A stretch of 64,000 bases of DNA. Source: HB2-32-21 sp041603535. Lineage in GTDB: Bacteria > Pseudomonadota > Gammaproteobacteria > Pseudomonadales > Porticoccaceae. Under the pieces are notes generated by a model. That model saw only the letters and a program-made list of their open reading frames with translations, had not been told where the DNA came from and searched no databases. Where the stretch lies: contig JBFIEE010000004.1 of the NCBI GenBank assembly GCA_041603535.1, positions 1 through 64,000 on the forward strand, in the 5' to 3' direction. A program made the translations under genes and the position numbers. Of this stretch, positions 27,908-36,679 are shown one piece after another (position 1 is the stretch's first letter; the number at the start of each line of letters is the position of its first letter).

Positions 27908-28381
27908 CTACGGTTGTTTGGTCATTCGCCAGTGCGCGGCAAATACCAGCAGAGAAATAATGAAGGTGATAGCCACCTGGATCAGTGTTTGAACCGCGTT
28001 GCGTTTTTCATTAGCCAGCAATGCCCCGTAACTATTGAGTCGCAGTTGTTCAAGTTCTTTATTGTCAGGCTTCACGGCTTGTTCCCCGTCGTCGCTACTA
28101 TATAGCTCCATGAGCGGGGCTGTGGCCGGAACCCCGGTGTTGTTAGCAATGAAGGGGTGACCCAACGCCAGCCTGGGCCTGCCAAACCCGTAGAATGGGG
28201 ATCCTCGAAAGGCGTCATTCGACTGGTGGGCGTTATAGATATGCGCGTCGATAGTCGTTTGCGGTGATACCAGCCTGACCAGATTGTAGGTGCCGATACC
28301 CGCACTTACGACGCCGCAGATCAGTGCCACAAAACACACAGCCAGGCCATATAAGACGCGACTTTTATTGCTTATTTCCAT
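27908..28381 (-). CDS. Hypothetical membrane protein with N- and C-terminal helices
   Basis: I do not recognise the family. The 157-residue product has one hydrophobic helix near the N-terminus (about 10-35) and one near the C-terminus (about 132-150). About 95 polar residues between them are probably periplasmic. It lies 48 bp downstream of the MAPEG gene on the same strand, so the two may be co-transcribed. Confidence 0.65.
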   Translation of the reverse strand: MEISNKSRVLYGLAVCFVALICGVVSAGIGTYNLVRLVSPQTTIDAHIYNAHQSNDAFRGSPFYGFGRPRLALGHPFIANNTGVPATAPLMELYSSDDGEQAVKPDNKELEQLRLNSYGALLANEKRNAVQTLIQVAITFIISLLVFAAHWRMTKQP

Positions 28382-28429
28382 GATGGGATCCCTGAACCAG
28401 CCTGTTTGCCCACAGCCGGTCGTCCTTAA

Positions 28430-28813
28430 TTACAGCAGCTCCGTGATAACACCCCAGAGTCCAGCCATAACCATGGCGACACTCGCCAGAAACCCGATCA
28501 TAACGCCTTTGCCGCGGGAGCCTGGGTCGGCAAGGTAGGCGGAGCGATACACAAAACGGCCGACAAAAAATACCGTCCCCATGGTTGCCGCAAAGGTGGT
28601 GCTGAAATAGCTCGCGCAAACCCACATGGCGGGCAGTGTAATCATCAACTGTTCGAGCGTATTCAAATGTACGCGGACATGACGTTCAAAAACTTCATCC
28701 CCGGCCATGGCGGGGGCCTTGATGCCAGCGGCGGAGCGGGCCTGGCCAACCATCATCATAAAGAACATGTACTGTCCAATTAAAAGCAGGGTAACCAGCG
28801 CTACAAACGGCAT
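28430..28813 (-). CDS. MAPEG family membrane protein
   Basis: The 127-residue protein has four predicted membrane helices. The first loop, GQARSAAGIKAPAMAGDEVFERHVRVHLNTLEQ, carries the E-R-x-x-R/x-N-x-x-E signature of MAPEG proteins (membrane-associated eicosanoid and glutathione metabolism). Bacterial members can have glutathione transferase or peroxidase activity, which is not shown here. The start at 28813 has a GGAG site and is preferred over an upstream in-frame ATG. Confidence 0.85.
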   Translation of the reverse strand: MPFVALVTLLLIGQYMFFMMMVGQARSAAGIKAPAMAGDEVFERHVRVHLNTLEQLMITLPAMWVCASYFSTTFAATMGTVFFVGRFVYRSAYLADPGSRGKGVMIGFLASVAMVMAGLWGVITELL

Positions 28814-28974
28814 TATTGTTCTCCTCGGCACAGGGTGGTTGCAGGGCGACCGTATTATTATGCGTCGCCGACGGACATTAGCAAAGTTTCGGTTTATTGT
28901 CGCTTTGGGCTGTATCTCCGCGTGGTTGCCAGCACGGCTTGCTGTTTAGGCTGTTTAGATCGCCACACAATTTC

Positions 28975-29739
28975 TTAGATCGCCACGCAACCACCGTCGA
29001 CGGGCATGGCGTGTCCGGTGACAAAGGAGGCTTCGTCGGAGCACAAAAATACGACCACATGGGCGACCTCCCTGGGGTCGCCAAGTCGACCAATGGGTTG
29101 CAGTTTGAGTAGTTGCTTCTCCATCCAGGGTTTTTCACCGATGGCGCGCTCCAGCATCTGCGTACGAATACCTCCCGGACATACCGCATTGACGCGGATC
29201 TTCTTTTTGGCAAATTCGATAGCCGCTGTTTTGGTCAGGCCAACCACGCCGTGTTTGGCCGCAACGTACGCTGGAACGCCCTTGGCGGCAACCAGGCCAG
29301 CAACCGATGCGGTATTAACGATGGCGCCCGCGGTGCCCTGCTTCAGAAACTGGCTGATCTGGTATTTCATGCAGAGGAACACCCCTTTCAGGTTCACATT
29401 GATATTGAGGTCGAAGTTTTCGATGGAACAATTTGGTGTGGTGGCCGCTTCTCCCTCAACGCCTGCATTGTTAAAAGCCATATCGAGGTGTCCATAGGTA
29501 CCAACAGCAGCGTTGATCATTCGTTGCACCTGTTCGGGGTCGGCGACATCACAACGGTGGAAGATGGCCTCGCCACCAGCGCCGCGAATGCGTTCGACAG
29601 TCTCCCTGCCGCCTTGCTCGTCAATGTCTGATACGATGACTTTGGCGCCCTTTTCTGCAAATACTTCAGCAGCGGCAGCCCCAATACCAGATGCTGCGCC
29701 AGTAACCAGTGCAATTTTACCCTCGACTAATCGGGACAT
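28975..29739 (-). CDS. Short-chain dehydrogenase/reductase
   Basis: The 254-residue protein is a classical SDR: the TGAASGIG cofactor loop (13-20), NNAG (90-93), and the catalytic Ser145, Tyr158 and Lys162 (YVAAK). Asp38 after the second strand favours NAD(H). The C-terminal GHAMPVDGG is typical of hydroxy-lipid or sterol dehydrogenases, but the substrate is open. Its leader contains an unusual ACA-rich simple repeat immediately before a GAGGA Shine-Dalgarno. Confidence 0.9.
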   Translation of the reverse strand: MSRLVEGKIALVTGAASGIGAAAAEVFAEKGAKVIVSDIDEQGGRETVERIRGAGGEAIFHRCDVADPEQVQRMINAAVGTYGHLDMAFNNAGVEGEAATTPNCSIENFDLNINVNLKGVFLCMKYQISQFLKQGTAGAIVNTASVAGLVAAKGVPAYVAAKHGVVGLTKTAAIEFAKKKIRVNAVCPGGIRTQMLERAIGEKPWMEKQLLKLQPIGRLGDPREVAHVVVFLCSDEASFVTGHAMPVDGGCVAI

Positions 29740-29755
29740 GGATATTTCCTCGGAT

Positions 29756-29804
29756 TTGTTAGTAGTTGTTAGTAGTAGTTGTTGTTAGTAATTGTTGTTA
29801 GTAG
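29756..29804 (-). repeat. Simple repeat in the SDR leader (TTGTTAGTA-like units)
   Basis: Imperfect copies of a TTGTTAGTA-like unit cover about 50 bp. On the mRNA strand they read as CUAACAACAA-like units, so AACAACAA occurs twice, ending about 17 nt before the SDR start codon. It is either a hypervariable tract or a protein-binding leader. Confidence 0.75.
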
Positions 29805-30121
29805 CGTCAGTGATTGTAAGTCGTTGCCAGCAGTGCTGAGAAATCGTCCCGATGACGTATCAGCTCGCCTGGCGCCTGGCGTGGTAGGCGATGTGGCGGC
29901 GTAGACAGCTGAAAAACGTGATTCTGGGTTGCTAAGCGAGATCCATTATATTCACTGACAAACTGGAATGGTGAAACGTCGTGGTTCGTTGGACAGGTTA
30001 CGCGGGTAGGACGGAGAGGGATAAACGTTTTCGCTGGGTCCCGAAGCGATAAGGCACTGCCGGTACCGTGTAGGCATGTAATCCGGTTTATGGCGCTACG
30101 CCTGAGCGCCGCTTAATATGC
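29805..30121. other. Intergenic region between the SDR and cysH genes
   Basis: About 315 bp without a recognisable gene. It should hold the SDR promoter. A small GC-rich hairpin (30092-30097 with 30105-30110) lies just beyond the end of cysH and may help end its transcript. Confidence 0.4.
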
Positions 30122-30802
30122 TTAGAAATGCAGGCCACACTCCAGGTGCTCTTCCGGTTTCGTTGGATCGAAATAGTCATATTCCGAGGGTAGCTGGTGT
30201 TTTTCGAGATAGGCGGCGAGGTCACGGGTTTTAGATAGAAAGGTCGGTGCTACCTTGGTAACCGCGCGACTGGGATCCCACGTGAAGATATTCTGGGTCT
30301 TGCGAAAAGCGGTTTCTTCTCGACGGATGCCAGTAATCCAGAGATCGGGCCGTAACTCGTCGAAGGCTCGGGCAAAGGGTTCAAGCTTTACAATTCTGGT
30401 AAAGTCATCGTGGTCAGCGCTGCCGGCTTCGGGAATGCCGTTGTAACGGGCTTGCAGGTGGGCCGCAGAAACCAGGGGTTGATAAACCTGTAGGTTCAAG
30501 TCCAGTAGCTTGACCAGTTGATCGACAAATCTGTAGGTTGCGGGCGTGTTAAACCCGGTATCGCACCAGACGACGGTGATGCCGGGCCTGACAATTTGTG
30601 CCATGTGCAACAGCACCGGTGAATGCGCCGAAAAGCTGGTGCTGATAATCGGATGATCCGCGGCATCGAGCGCCCTTTTGATGATATCCAGGGGCGTGGC
30701 GTTGCTGAATAGCCGATTGGCTTCGGCGAGATCGACAAGGGGCGCGGAACCGGGGGCTGGGTCGCATTCCGTTGTCACGTGTTGTTCCGCTGCGAGGCTC
30801 AT
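30122..30802 (-). CDS. cysH: Phosphoadenylylsulfate reductase (CysH)
   Basis: CysH reduces PAPS to sulfite with thioredoxin in assimilatory sulfate reduction. The 226-residue protein has the SFSAHSPVLLHM binding loop, the GIRREETAFRKT segment and the C-terminal ECGLH catalytic cysteine (Cys222). The CC and CxxC pairs that bind [4Fe-4S] in APS reductases are absent, which points to the PAPS-using class. The ATG at 30802 is chosen over a GTG three codons upstream. No other cys gene adjoins it; cysE is about 29 kb away. Confidence 0.9.
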   Translation of the reverse strand: MSLAAEQHVTTECDPAPGSAPLVDLAEANRLFSNATPLDIIKRALDAADHPIISTSFSAHSPVLLHMAQIVRPGITVVWCDTGFNTPATYRFVDQLVKLLDLNLQVYQPLVSAAHLQARYNGIPEAGSADHDDFTRIVKLEPFARAFDELRPDLWITGIRREETAFRKTQNIFTWDPSRAVTKVAPTFLSKTRDLAAYLEKHQLPSEYDYFDPTKPEEHLECGLHF

Positions 30803-31199
30803 TAAAGTCACTGGAAAAAGTCATTCAGTTCTAGGGTGGAGAATTAAAACCTTGTTAAACGGGCAAGTAAAAGAACGGTTTTTAATATGCTTATTTCGAA
30901 TATAGGTAATTTAGATTAGCTGTTTTCGGTATGTCGTGCCCTGGTTGGCGTATTTGCGTGCTCCGCTGCCATTGCTGCCAGCGAATTTCACATCCCCGGT
31001 TACGAGCGCTGGTGAGCAGCCTGGTTGAATCTTTCAGAGACGTTATTGGAGAAGCAAGCTGTGCGGCGCAACGGGATGGTTCGGAGAAAGCCTTTTTTAG
31101 GGCCGTCGAATGATAAACGCCACCTGCCCAACAAGACTTAGGTGAGCGCTTGTTGATCTTTCGGGGTAACACAGCGATGCAGGGGGAGCGAGCGTAACC
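30803..31199. other. Divergent intergenic region cysH / marC-like
   Basis: About 400 bp with an AT-rich part near 30850-30920 next to cysH that probably holds its promoter. A 60-codon plus-strand frame (30931-31113) has no recognisable features and I do not call it. Confidence 0.45.
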
Positions 31200-31835
31200 A
31201 TGTGGGAAACGGCGGGTGTCGCCCTGGCGACTTTTTTCGCTACTGTGGGCCCTATTGATGTGGCGGCAGTATTTGCAGCGCTCACGGCGTCGTCTACATT
31301 GAGTGATCGCCGGTCCATTGCGCTGCGCGGCGTTTTGTTGGCAACGATAATTTTGTTGATAGTAGCCTTTTTTGGCGAATTCGTTCTGACAAGCCTGGGC
31401 ATATCCTTAGCCGCCCTGCAAACGGCTGGCGGTATTTTGCTTATGCTGATCGGCATAGAAATGGCCTTTGCCCGTCCGTCGGGGGCGACCTCGGCCACGG
31501 CTGCCGAAGTCCATGAAGCCGAGCGCAAACCAGATATTGCGGTATTCCCTCTGGCGACGCCACTGATTGCCGGGCCAGGGAGTATGGGGGCAGTAATTTT
31601 ATTGATGGCGGAAACGGGTGGGGAAGTGGCATTGCAGTTCGTTGTTTGCGTTTCCTTGCTGCTGATTCTGTTACTTACCCTGATCTTCATGTTAATCGCC
31701 AATCAACTTCAGGAGCGTCTGGGTGTTACAGGCATGCACGTCATTAGCAGGGTTTTCGGTGTTGTGCTCACAGCACTGGCTGTACAGTTCATTTTTAACG
31801 GTATTGCGAGCAGCGGTCTGCTTTCGGCAAGGTAA
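31200..31835 (+). CDS. MarC family integral membrane protein
   Basis: The 211-residue protein has six predicted membrane helices in two groups of three. The first group carries TVGPIDVAAVF and the second carries PLATPLIAGPGSMGAVILL, the paired motifs of the MarC/UPF0056 family. The loop between the halves (about 95-120) is acidic. The family has no settled function. It is convergent with the phosphotransferase gene. Confidence 0.9.
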   Translation: MWETAGVALATFFATVGPIDVAAVFAALTASSTLSDRRSIALRGVLLATIILLIVAFFGEFVLTSLGISLAALQTAGGILLMLIGIEMAFARPSGATSATAAEVHEAERKPDIAVFPLATPLIAGPGSMGAVILLMAETGGEVALQFVVCVSLLLILLLTLIFMLIANQLQERLGVTGMHVISRVFGVVLTALAVQFIFNGIASSGLLSAR

Positions 31836-31892
31836 GTAAAGCTGACAGCGATTGGTGGCCGGGTTTCCCCGTATGGTTTCCAAAAGGATTAT

Positions 31893-33119
31893 TTATAGTT
31901 TATCCAGCAAACGCTGCAGTTCAGACGTGCCAATAAATCCGATGCCGCCAATCAGGTTCATCATGGCGTCGAGATGCGTCTTTTTTTCGTGCGCGACGCG
32001 CAAGCCGGTACAGGAGATCGAGCCCATTTTGTAATGGGTAAAAACGTCGTACCAGGTTAGCAATTTTTGGTTGACGGTGTAGCCTGTATAAGATTGATAT
32101 TGCTCAACGAACTCATCAAAGTACAGCAAGCCACTACAGCGAATACCGCCTTTGCCGTCGGGGGTGCCGAGCATTTTGCAGCGGTTGTAGGCGAGGTCTT
32201 CGTGAAAGTCGCCGAGGTGACAGAGCTCCCAGTCGAGGATGGCGTTGATATGTTGGTGATTATTTTGATCGGCGGCGTACATAAAGTTGCCGCTACGGTA
32301 GTCGCCGTGGACGATGACCGGGTTATCGACGACAGGCATGTTCTCTTTTAGCCAGACAGCTGCCTGCTCCATGACGGGATGGGCCTCAAGGGTATCTTCC
32401 TGCCAGATCCGTTCCCACAGTCCCAGTGACCATTCATTAGCCTGCTTCGTTCCGGGTTCCGGGGTGTCATAGGCCGATAAGTTTTTCCTGCGCCAGTCGA
32501 CGGTGTGAATAGTCGCGAGGTGGCGGACAAACTGGTCTTTTAACGCATCGCGCAGACCCGGCTCAAAATACATGCCGAGGCCAGTGACTTTACCGCCATC
32601 TTCAGGTTGTACGGTGCCCTCTAGAAAACCGGCAATGAGGAAAGGATGGCCCAGGCTGTCGCCAGTGTGATCAACCCAGAACACTTCCGGTACCGGCACT
32701 TCCCCCCACATGGCGCGTAGTACCTGTGCCTCGCGGAGGCGATGTGTTTCCACCACCGATTCTGCCGGGTCCATACGTAAAATCAGCTTGCGGGTCTCCC
32801 TTGCACCGGACGGATTTTCCCCGGCAACCCGGCACCAGGTGAGGTCGAAGGTAAATTGCTCTTTTGATGCGCCACCGGTTAGCCGCTTCAGATTCGAGAT
32901 AATCGCGTCATCCTGACCAGTGACTGCTTTCACATAACTAACCAGGCGGCTTTCCAGCTCATTGAAGTCGGTTTTGTGGGCGCCGGTACGGGTGCGATTA
33001 GTCAGCTTTCTGGTGAGTACATCGTCGAGGGTTTTTTCCACCGGGTAGGCAGCTCGGATGGATTTAATCCATGCGGGGGTGGGCCGAGAACGAAGCCCGA
33101 GAGTGTCTGTATAGGACAT
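31893..33119 (-). CDS. APH-fold phosphotransferase, ACAD10/11 kinase-domain-like
   Basis: The 408-residue protein has an aminoglycoside-phosphotransferase/choline-kinase fold: an N-lobe ending near residue 175, the catalytic loop IVHGDYRSGNF (about residue 268) and the metal-binding DWE in ILDWELCHLGD. Proteins of this subgroup act with acyl-CoA metabolism. The kinase domain of ACAD10/11 and LvaA phosphorylate 4-hydroxyacyl-CoA. Two acyl-CoA dehydrogenase genes lie upstream on the same strand. Antibiotic resistance is unlikely. The substrate is inferred only. Confidence 0.85.
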   Translation of the reverse strand: MSYTDTLGLRSRPTPAWIKSIRAAYPVEKTLDDVLTRKLTNRTRTGAHKTDFNELESRLVSYVKAVTGQDDAIISNLKRLTGGASKEQFTFDLTWCRVAGENPSGARETRKLILRMDPAESVVETHRLREAQVLRAMWGEVPVPEVFWVDHTGDSLGHPFLIAGFLEGTVQPEDGGKVTGLGMYFEPGLRDALKDQFVRHLATIHTVDWRRKNLSAYDTPEPGTKQANEWSLGLWERIWQEDTLEAHPVMEQAAVWLKENMPVVDNPVIVHGDYRSGNFMYAADQNNHQHINAILDWELCHLGDFHEDLAYNRCKMLGTPDGKGGIRCSGLLYFDEFVEQYQSYTGYTVNQKLLTWYDVFTHYKMGSISCTGLRVAHEKKTHLDAMMNLIGGIGFIGTSELQRLLDKL

Positions 33120-33245
33120 TTTGTCTGAGTCCTTGTTGGTGGGCAGCCTGAAAATTATTGTGGGCGATTTAGGTAAGTTGTGGGCGGCCCGGAAGCATGA
33201 GAGTCCCGCGGACGGCCCACTGCGAGCAGTCGTCTATGCGTTAAA

Positions 33246-33274
33246 GCCTGTCACCATCGGTGACGCCGACAGGC
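33246..33274 (-). terminator. Stem-loop after the AttH-like gene
   Basis: A 7-bp inverted repeat (33246-33252 with 33268-33274) encloses a further small stem and is followed on the minus strand by TTTAA. It lies downstream of the AttH-like gene and upstream of the phosphotransferase gene. The T-run is short. Confidence 0.3.
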
Positions 33275-33306
33275 CGAGCCAAATACGCCGCTAGCGGCTT
33301 GAATGT

Positions 33307-34236
33307 TTAATTGCTACTGACATCCTGGACTTCGCCCCAGCCAACCACGCCGTTCATATCCCAGCGCAAAAAAGACTGTGTGGCATAGACGAAGGGCCAG
33401 GGTTGCCACGGGTTTGAGGTGAACGCGGTGCCATTGAATTTGTGTACCTTGCCACGCTTATCTTCCACCTGAAGCGCCATGTGTTGGTGCAGGTTGCCGT
33501 TACGACGCAGTTTGCCGGAGCCTTTGGTCAGACCATACACCTGGTTTCCTTCGCGGACATAACCGTGGATGATCGCTGTGTAGTCGTTAATGTCTTCGGG
33601 GTTGATGGCCCATAGACAATGAATACTGACATCGTTCTCGAAGTTGGCGTTGAGCCAGCAGAAATTCTGAAACTGGTCCTCTTTACGTTCGCCCCAGCTG
33701 TGATCCATGCTCGATACACAGTCGATATCGTAGGTTTTTCCGTCCATGGTGAATTTACCGGTTATTCGCCCGGTTTGATCCCAGTGTCCCGCGTAGGCCG
33801 TGGCGGATACATGGTCGTCGGCAGAGGCTGCGAGCGGATCCTGGTCGGGATCATGAATATCGTAGGGCTCCATCAATGCCTTGTATTGCACATCGATCGA
33901 CACGCCGCGCTTGTCATCGAACTTAATGTCGTAGTCCATGACGGGTTTGGTGCATTTGATGGCGAGGCCGTTGCCCAGTTTATAGTCGTCAAAATCAGTG
34001 TCAGGAAAGGGCAGGTGAACCTGGTTATTGGAATATCTGACCTGATGCGGTGTATTGGAGAAGCCGTCCGTGACGGTGATGCTAGACAGCACGACGCCCG
34101 CATTCTGCCGGGTCAGTACATAGACGTTGACGTGTATCGCTTCTTCGGGAATGTAAAAACCAAAGTAGTTGGTCTCTGCCCAGTAGTGGTCATCCGATGT
34201 AGGCTTATGAAAATACATATCTTTTTCGGTGATCAT
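33307..34236 (-). CDS. AttH/DUF7064-like beta-barrel protein
   Basis: The 309-residue protein lacks a signal peptide and is rich in beta strands. The segment SSMDHSWGERKE (about residue 185) and the repeated Trp/Gly pattern resemble AttH/carotenoid-1,2-hydratase-like lipocalin-fold proteins, often annotated DUF7064/7065. Such proteins occur beside acyl-CoA and APH-phosphotransferase genes in hydrophobic-compound catabolism, as here. No enzymatic role is established. AGAGGA precedes the ATG. Confidence 0.7.
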   Translation of the reverse strand: MITEKDMYFHKPTSDDHYWAETNYFGFYIPEEAIHVNVYVLTRQNAGVVLSSITVTDGFSNTPHQVRYSNNQVHLPFPDTDFDDYKLGNGLAIKCTKPVMDYDIKFDDKRGVSIDVQYKALMEPYDIHDPDQDPLAASADDHVSATAYAGHWDQTGRITGKFTMDGKTYDIDCVSSMDHSWGERKEDQFQNFCWLNANFENDVSIHCLWAINPEDINDYTAIIHGYVREGNQVYGLTKGSGKLRRNGNLHQHMALQVEDKRGKVHKFNGTAFTSNPWQPWPFVYATQSFLRWDMNGVVGWGEVQDVSSN

Positions 34237-34619
34237 GGTAGTTCCTCTTTTGTTTTCGGTATATAAATAAGTTGGCGAGTCTGGCTATCTCGCAGGTCCC
34301 GCAGGTTTAACGGCCAGGGGCGCTGGTGAGCGCGATCGGCCATTATTTAGACTGATTGTGGGCGGAAAATAAAGCCCTGTTTTCGGGTGTAAGGATTATT
34401 TGGTGGATATTCGTGCGGCTTAGTTCTTGATGGCAGGCGATTCCCGCGCAGTTTCGTGGGGATGCCGGCAAAGTGTCATAGCGGCTATTTGACGGTGTCC
34501 CGGTTGTTGAGTGCTCGTAGCGACCAACTCGGTGAGTCCTGAGCGCCTGACCCTGAGCCCCAGGACAAAAGCGGCGGTGAGGACTTTTGGCCGCTGACGA
34601 GATGGCGCCAGTCGAGCAG
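34237..34619. other. Intergenic region, nothing recognised
   Basis: About 380 bp between the DUF5610 and AttH-like genes. Open frames here are short and featureless, and I find no strong terminator or repeat. Confidence 0.4.
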
Positions 34620-35228
34620 TTATTCGGTGCCGAGCTGCTCTGCGGCAGATGGTGCGGGTGGTTTATTTGCAGCTTCGATATTAGCGATAAAGGCCGCAAG
34701 TTTGTCCTGTACCAACTGATAGGTTGCATCAATGTTGGTGGCGATTTCGCCGTCGAGAACCTGCAGTGATTCAAGAATACCTTTGGCGTCTTCAAAACCT
34801 TTGTCAATGCCGCCGCTAATTAAGCTAGTGAACTGAGTGAGCGCAGTTGCAAAATCTAGCTCGGGGTTGGCTTCCTGATAGGCTCCAAAAAACCCGGTGC
34901 TTAAATTAACAATGCGTTCGGCGGTGGCTTCCGGGCTGACATCTACGCCGGAATCTCGCGTCGCCTGGATGGCATTGGCACCAAATACCGGTTCAAGAGC
35001 GGCATTGATGCCTTCAATGGCGGCTTTTAGCACCAGAGCGAGAGAGTTCTGCTGGTCACCGACGGTAATCGATAAATTACTGTCAACAATGGCAGCTTCA
35101 AGACTGGCGCTGTCCCCGGCTTTTTTGGCGTGAGCCATTTCAGAAACGGTTTTGCCAAAAGGAGCGGTCCGCTTATCGACGTTTTGCGCAAGGTCGCGAA
35201 TTTCCTGACCAAAAGGTGTGATTGCCAC
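34620..35228 (-). CDS. DUF5610-like helical protein
   Basis: The 202-residue soluble protein is almost entirely helical. The C-terminal half, with GGIDKGFEDAKGILESLQVLDGEIATNIDATYQLVQDKL, resembles DUF5610. There is no signal peptide and no enzyme motif. A clear AGGAG site precedes the start. The function is unknown. Confidence 0.72.
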   Translation of the reverse strand: MAITPFGQEIRDLAQNVDKRTAPFGKTVSEMAHAKKAGDSASLEAAIVDSNLSITVGDQQNSLALVLKAAIEGINAALEPVFGANAIQATRDSGVDVSPEATAERIVNLSTGFFGAYQEANPELDFATALTQFTSLISGGIDKGFEDAKGILESLQVLDGEIATNIDATYQLVQDKLAAFIANIEAANKPPAPSAAEQLGTE

Positions 35229-35422
35229 TACAGTCTCCTGACTTAAATCTCGACTCTACGATTAGCGACCAACTCTACAAGAGCTTTAGCCTGTTTTGCG
35301 GTAAGCATAAGGCTACTTTGTTCTATAAAATCAGGTTTTTAGTTGCTTTCAGGTGTTCGGTGTGCCGAACACCCTTCAATGCGTTGGTTTTGACAAAAGG
35401 TCTGGTATTGGCGCGTTCAATT

Positions 35423-36562
35423 TTAGTACCCGCTCAACGTTGCAAAGCGTTCCCGGTGGTAGGTACTGTCACCCAGCGTGACTTCCGCCACGCGGGCGCG
35501 CTTCATAAATAATCCAATATCTTCCTCGTCGGTCATGCCAATTCCGCCAAACATTTGCACTGATTCACGGCCGATGAGATTTGCCGCATCTGATGTTCGC
35601 GCCTTGGCTGCGCTGACCACCAGTGCGACATCGTCGCGCATGTCGTCTATGGCGCGCAGGGCCTCCAGTGTCAGCGAAATAGCGTGTTCCCGCTCGCAGA
35701 ACATATCAGCCGCACGGTGTTTAAGTGCCTGAAAGGTGCCAATAAGTGCACCGAATTGCCGGCGGGTTTTCAGGTAGGCCACGGTTCGCTCAAACGCTTC
35801 GGACACGATGCCGAGTAACTCAGCATTCAACCCGGCGGTGGCTCGGTCAAACACAATATCCAGAATATCGGCGGCTTTCCCAACCTCGCCCACAACCTGT
35901 TGTGGCGCTACCGGTGTGCCGTCGAACTTGATAACGGCGCTATTGCGGGTATCCAGTAACTGTTGACGGGTGATAGCCATGCCCGCCGTATCGGGTGCTA
36001 CCAGGAACAGCGTTAAGCCGTCGCGGTCGCCGGTGGCGCCGCCAGTTCGCGCCAATACCAGCAACTGGTCTGCCCCATAGCCGTCCAGCACAAACCGCTT
36101 TTCCCCGGTAAGCAGAAACCCCTCAGCGCTAGCCAGTGCGCTTGTGGTCACCTGCCAGGGCGAAAACCGCCCGGTTTCCTGAAATGCCAGCGCCAGTACT
36201 TTGTTGCCGCCGCAAATTTCTGGCAACCAGGCGTGTTTTTGCGCCTCGGTGCCGCCGATAAGCAGGGTGTTACCGGCCAGCAGCACAGTTGACAAAAACG
36301 GCTGCGCTGCCAGTGAACGCCCCAACTCCTCGAGTACCACGCCGAGTTCTGCGTAGCCCAGGCCCAGGCCACCGTATTGTTCAGGAAAAATAATACCGGT
36401 CCAGCCGAGATCGGCCATTTGCTTCCAGTGGCCGAGCGAATAGCCCAGGGAATGATTCTCGTCGCGCATCTCACGAACCTGGTTAATCGAGAAGTTGGCT
36501 TTGATAAACTCGCGGGCCGAATTTTTTAAGAGTTCCTGCTCTTCCGTAAGAACGAGTGCCAT
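35423..36562 (-). CDS. Acyl-CoA dehydrogenase family protein, degenerate catalytic region
   Basis: The 379-residue protein has the acyl-CoA dehydrogenase fold (IIFPEQYGGLGLGYAELGVVLEELG near 57-80; RRQFGALIGTFQALKHR in the third domain). The C-terminal segment where most enzymes have a (E/G)GTxEIQ loop reads EVTLGDSTYHRER, so the usual catalytic and FAD-contact residues are missing there. This pattern is known from one subunit of heteromeric acyl-CoA dehydrogenases in steroid side-chain degradation. The next gene upstream encodes a second, more conventional family member, a plausible partner. Confidence 0.86.
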   Translation of the reverse strand: MALVLTEEQELLKNSAREFIKANFSINQVREMRDENHSLGYSLGHWKQMADLGWTGIIFPEQYGGLGLGYAELGVVLEELGRSLAAQPFLSTVLLAGNTLLIGGTEAQKHAWLPEICGGNKVLALAFQETGRFSPWQVTTSALASAEGFLLTGEKRFVLDGYGADQLLVLARTGGATGDRDGLTLFLVAPDTAGMAITRQQLLDTRNSAVIKFDGTPVAPQQVVGEVGKAADILDIVFDRATAGLNAELLGIVSEAFERTVAYLKTRRQFGALIGTFQALKHRAADMFCEREHAISLTLEALRAIDDMRDDVALVVSAAKARTSDAANLIGRESVQMFGGIGMTDEEDIGLFMKRARVAEVTLGDSTYHRERFATLSGY

Positions 36563-36679
36563 AACGTGTATTCCTGTAGCGCGTCGAGTTTGGTGCCGGA
36601 TTCCCGGGTGAGCTCCCCAGGCGCTTAATATTAGCTGGAAAGTAGCGAGGGCTTAAGACTTAGTTGGGTCGGTGCAGCG

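Noticed and set aside
30931..31113. Plus-strand 60-codon frame before the MarC gene
   Set aside because: No similarity recognised, Cys/Arg-rich composition typical of chance frames, no ribosome-binding site.
31893..33119. Aminoglycoside resistance kinase
   Set aside because: The fold is shared, but the subgroup and neighbours (acyl-CoA dehydrogenases, AttH-like protein) point to acyl-CoA metabolism.
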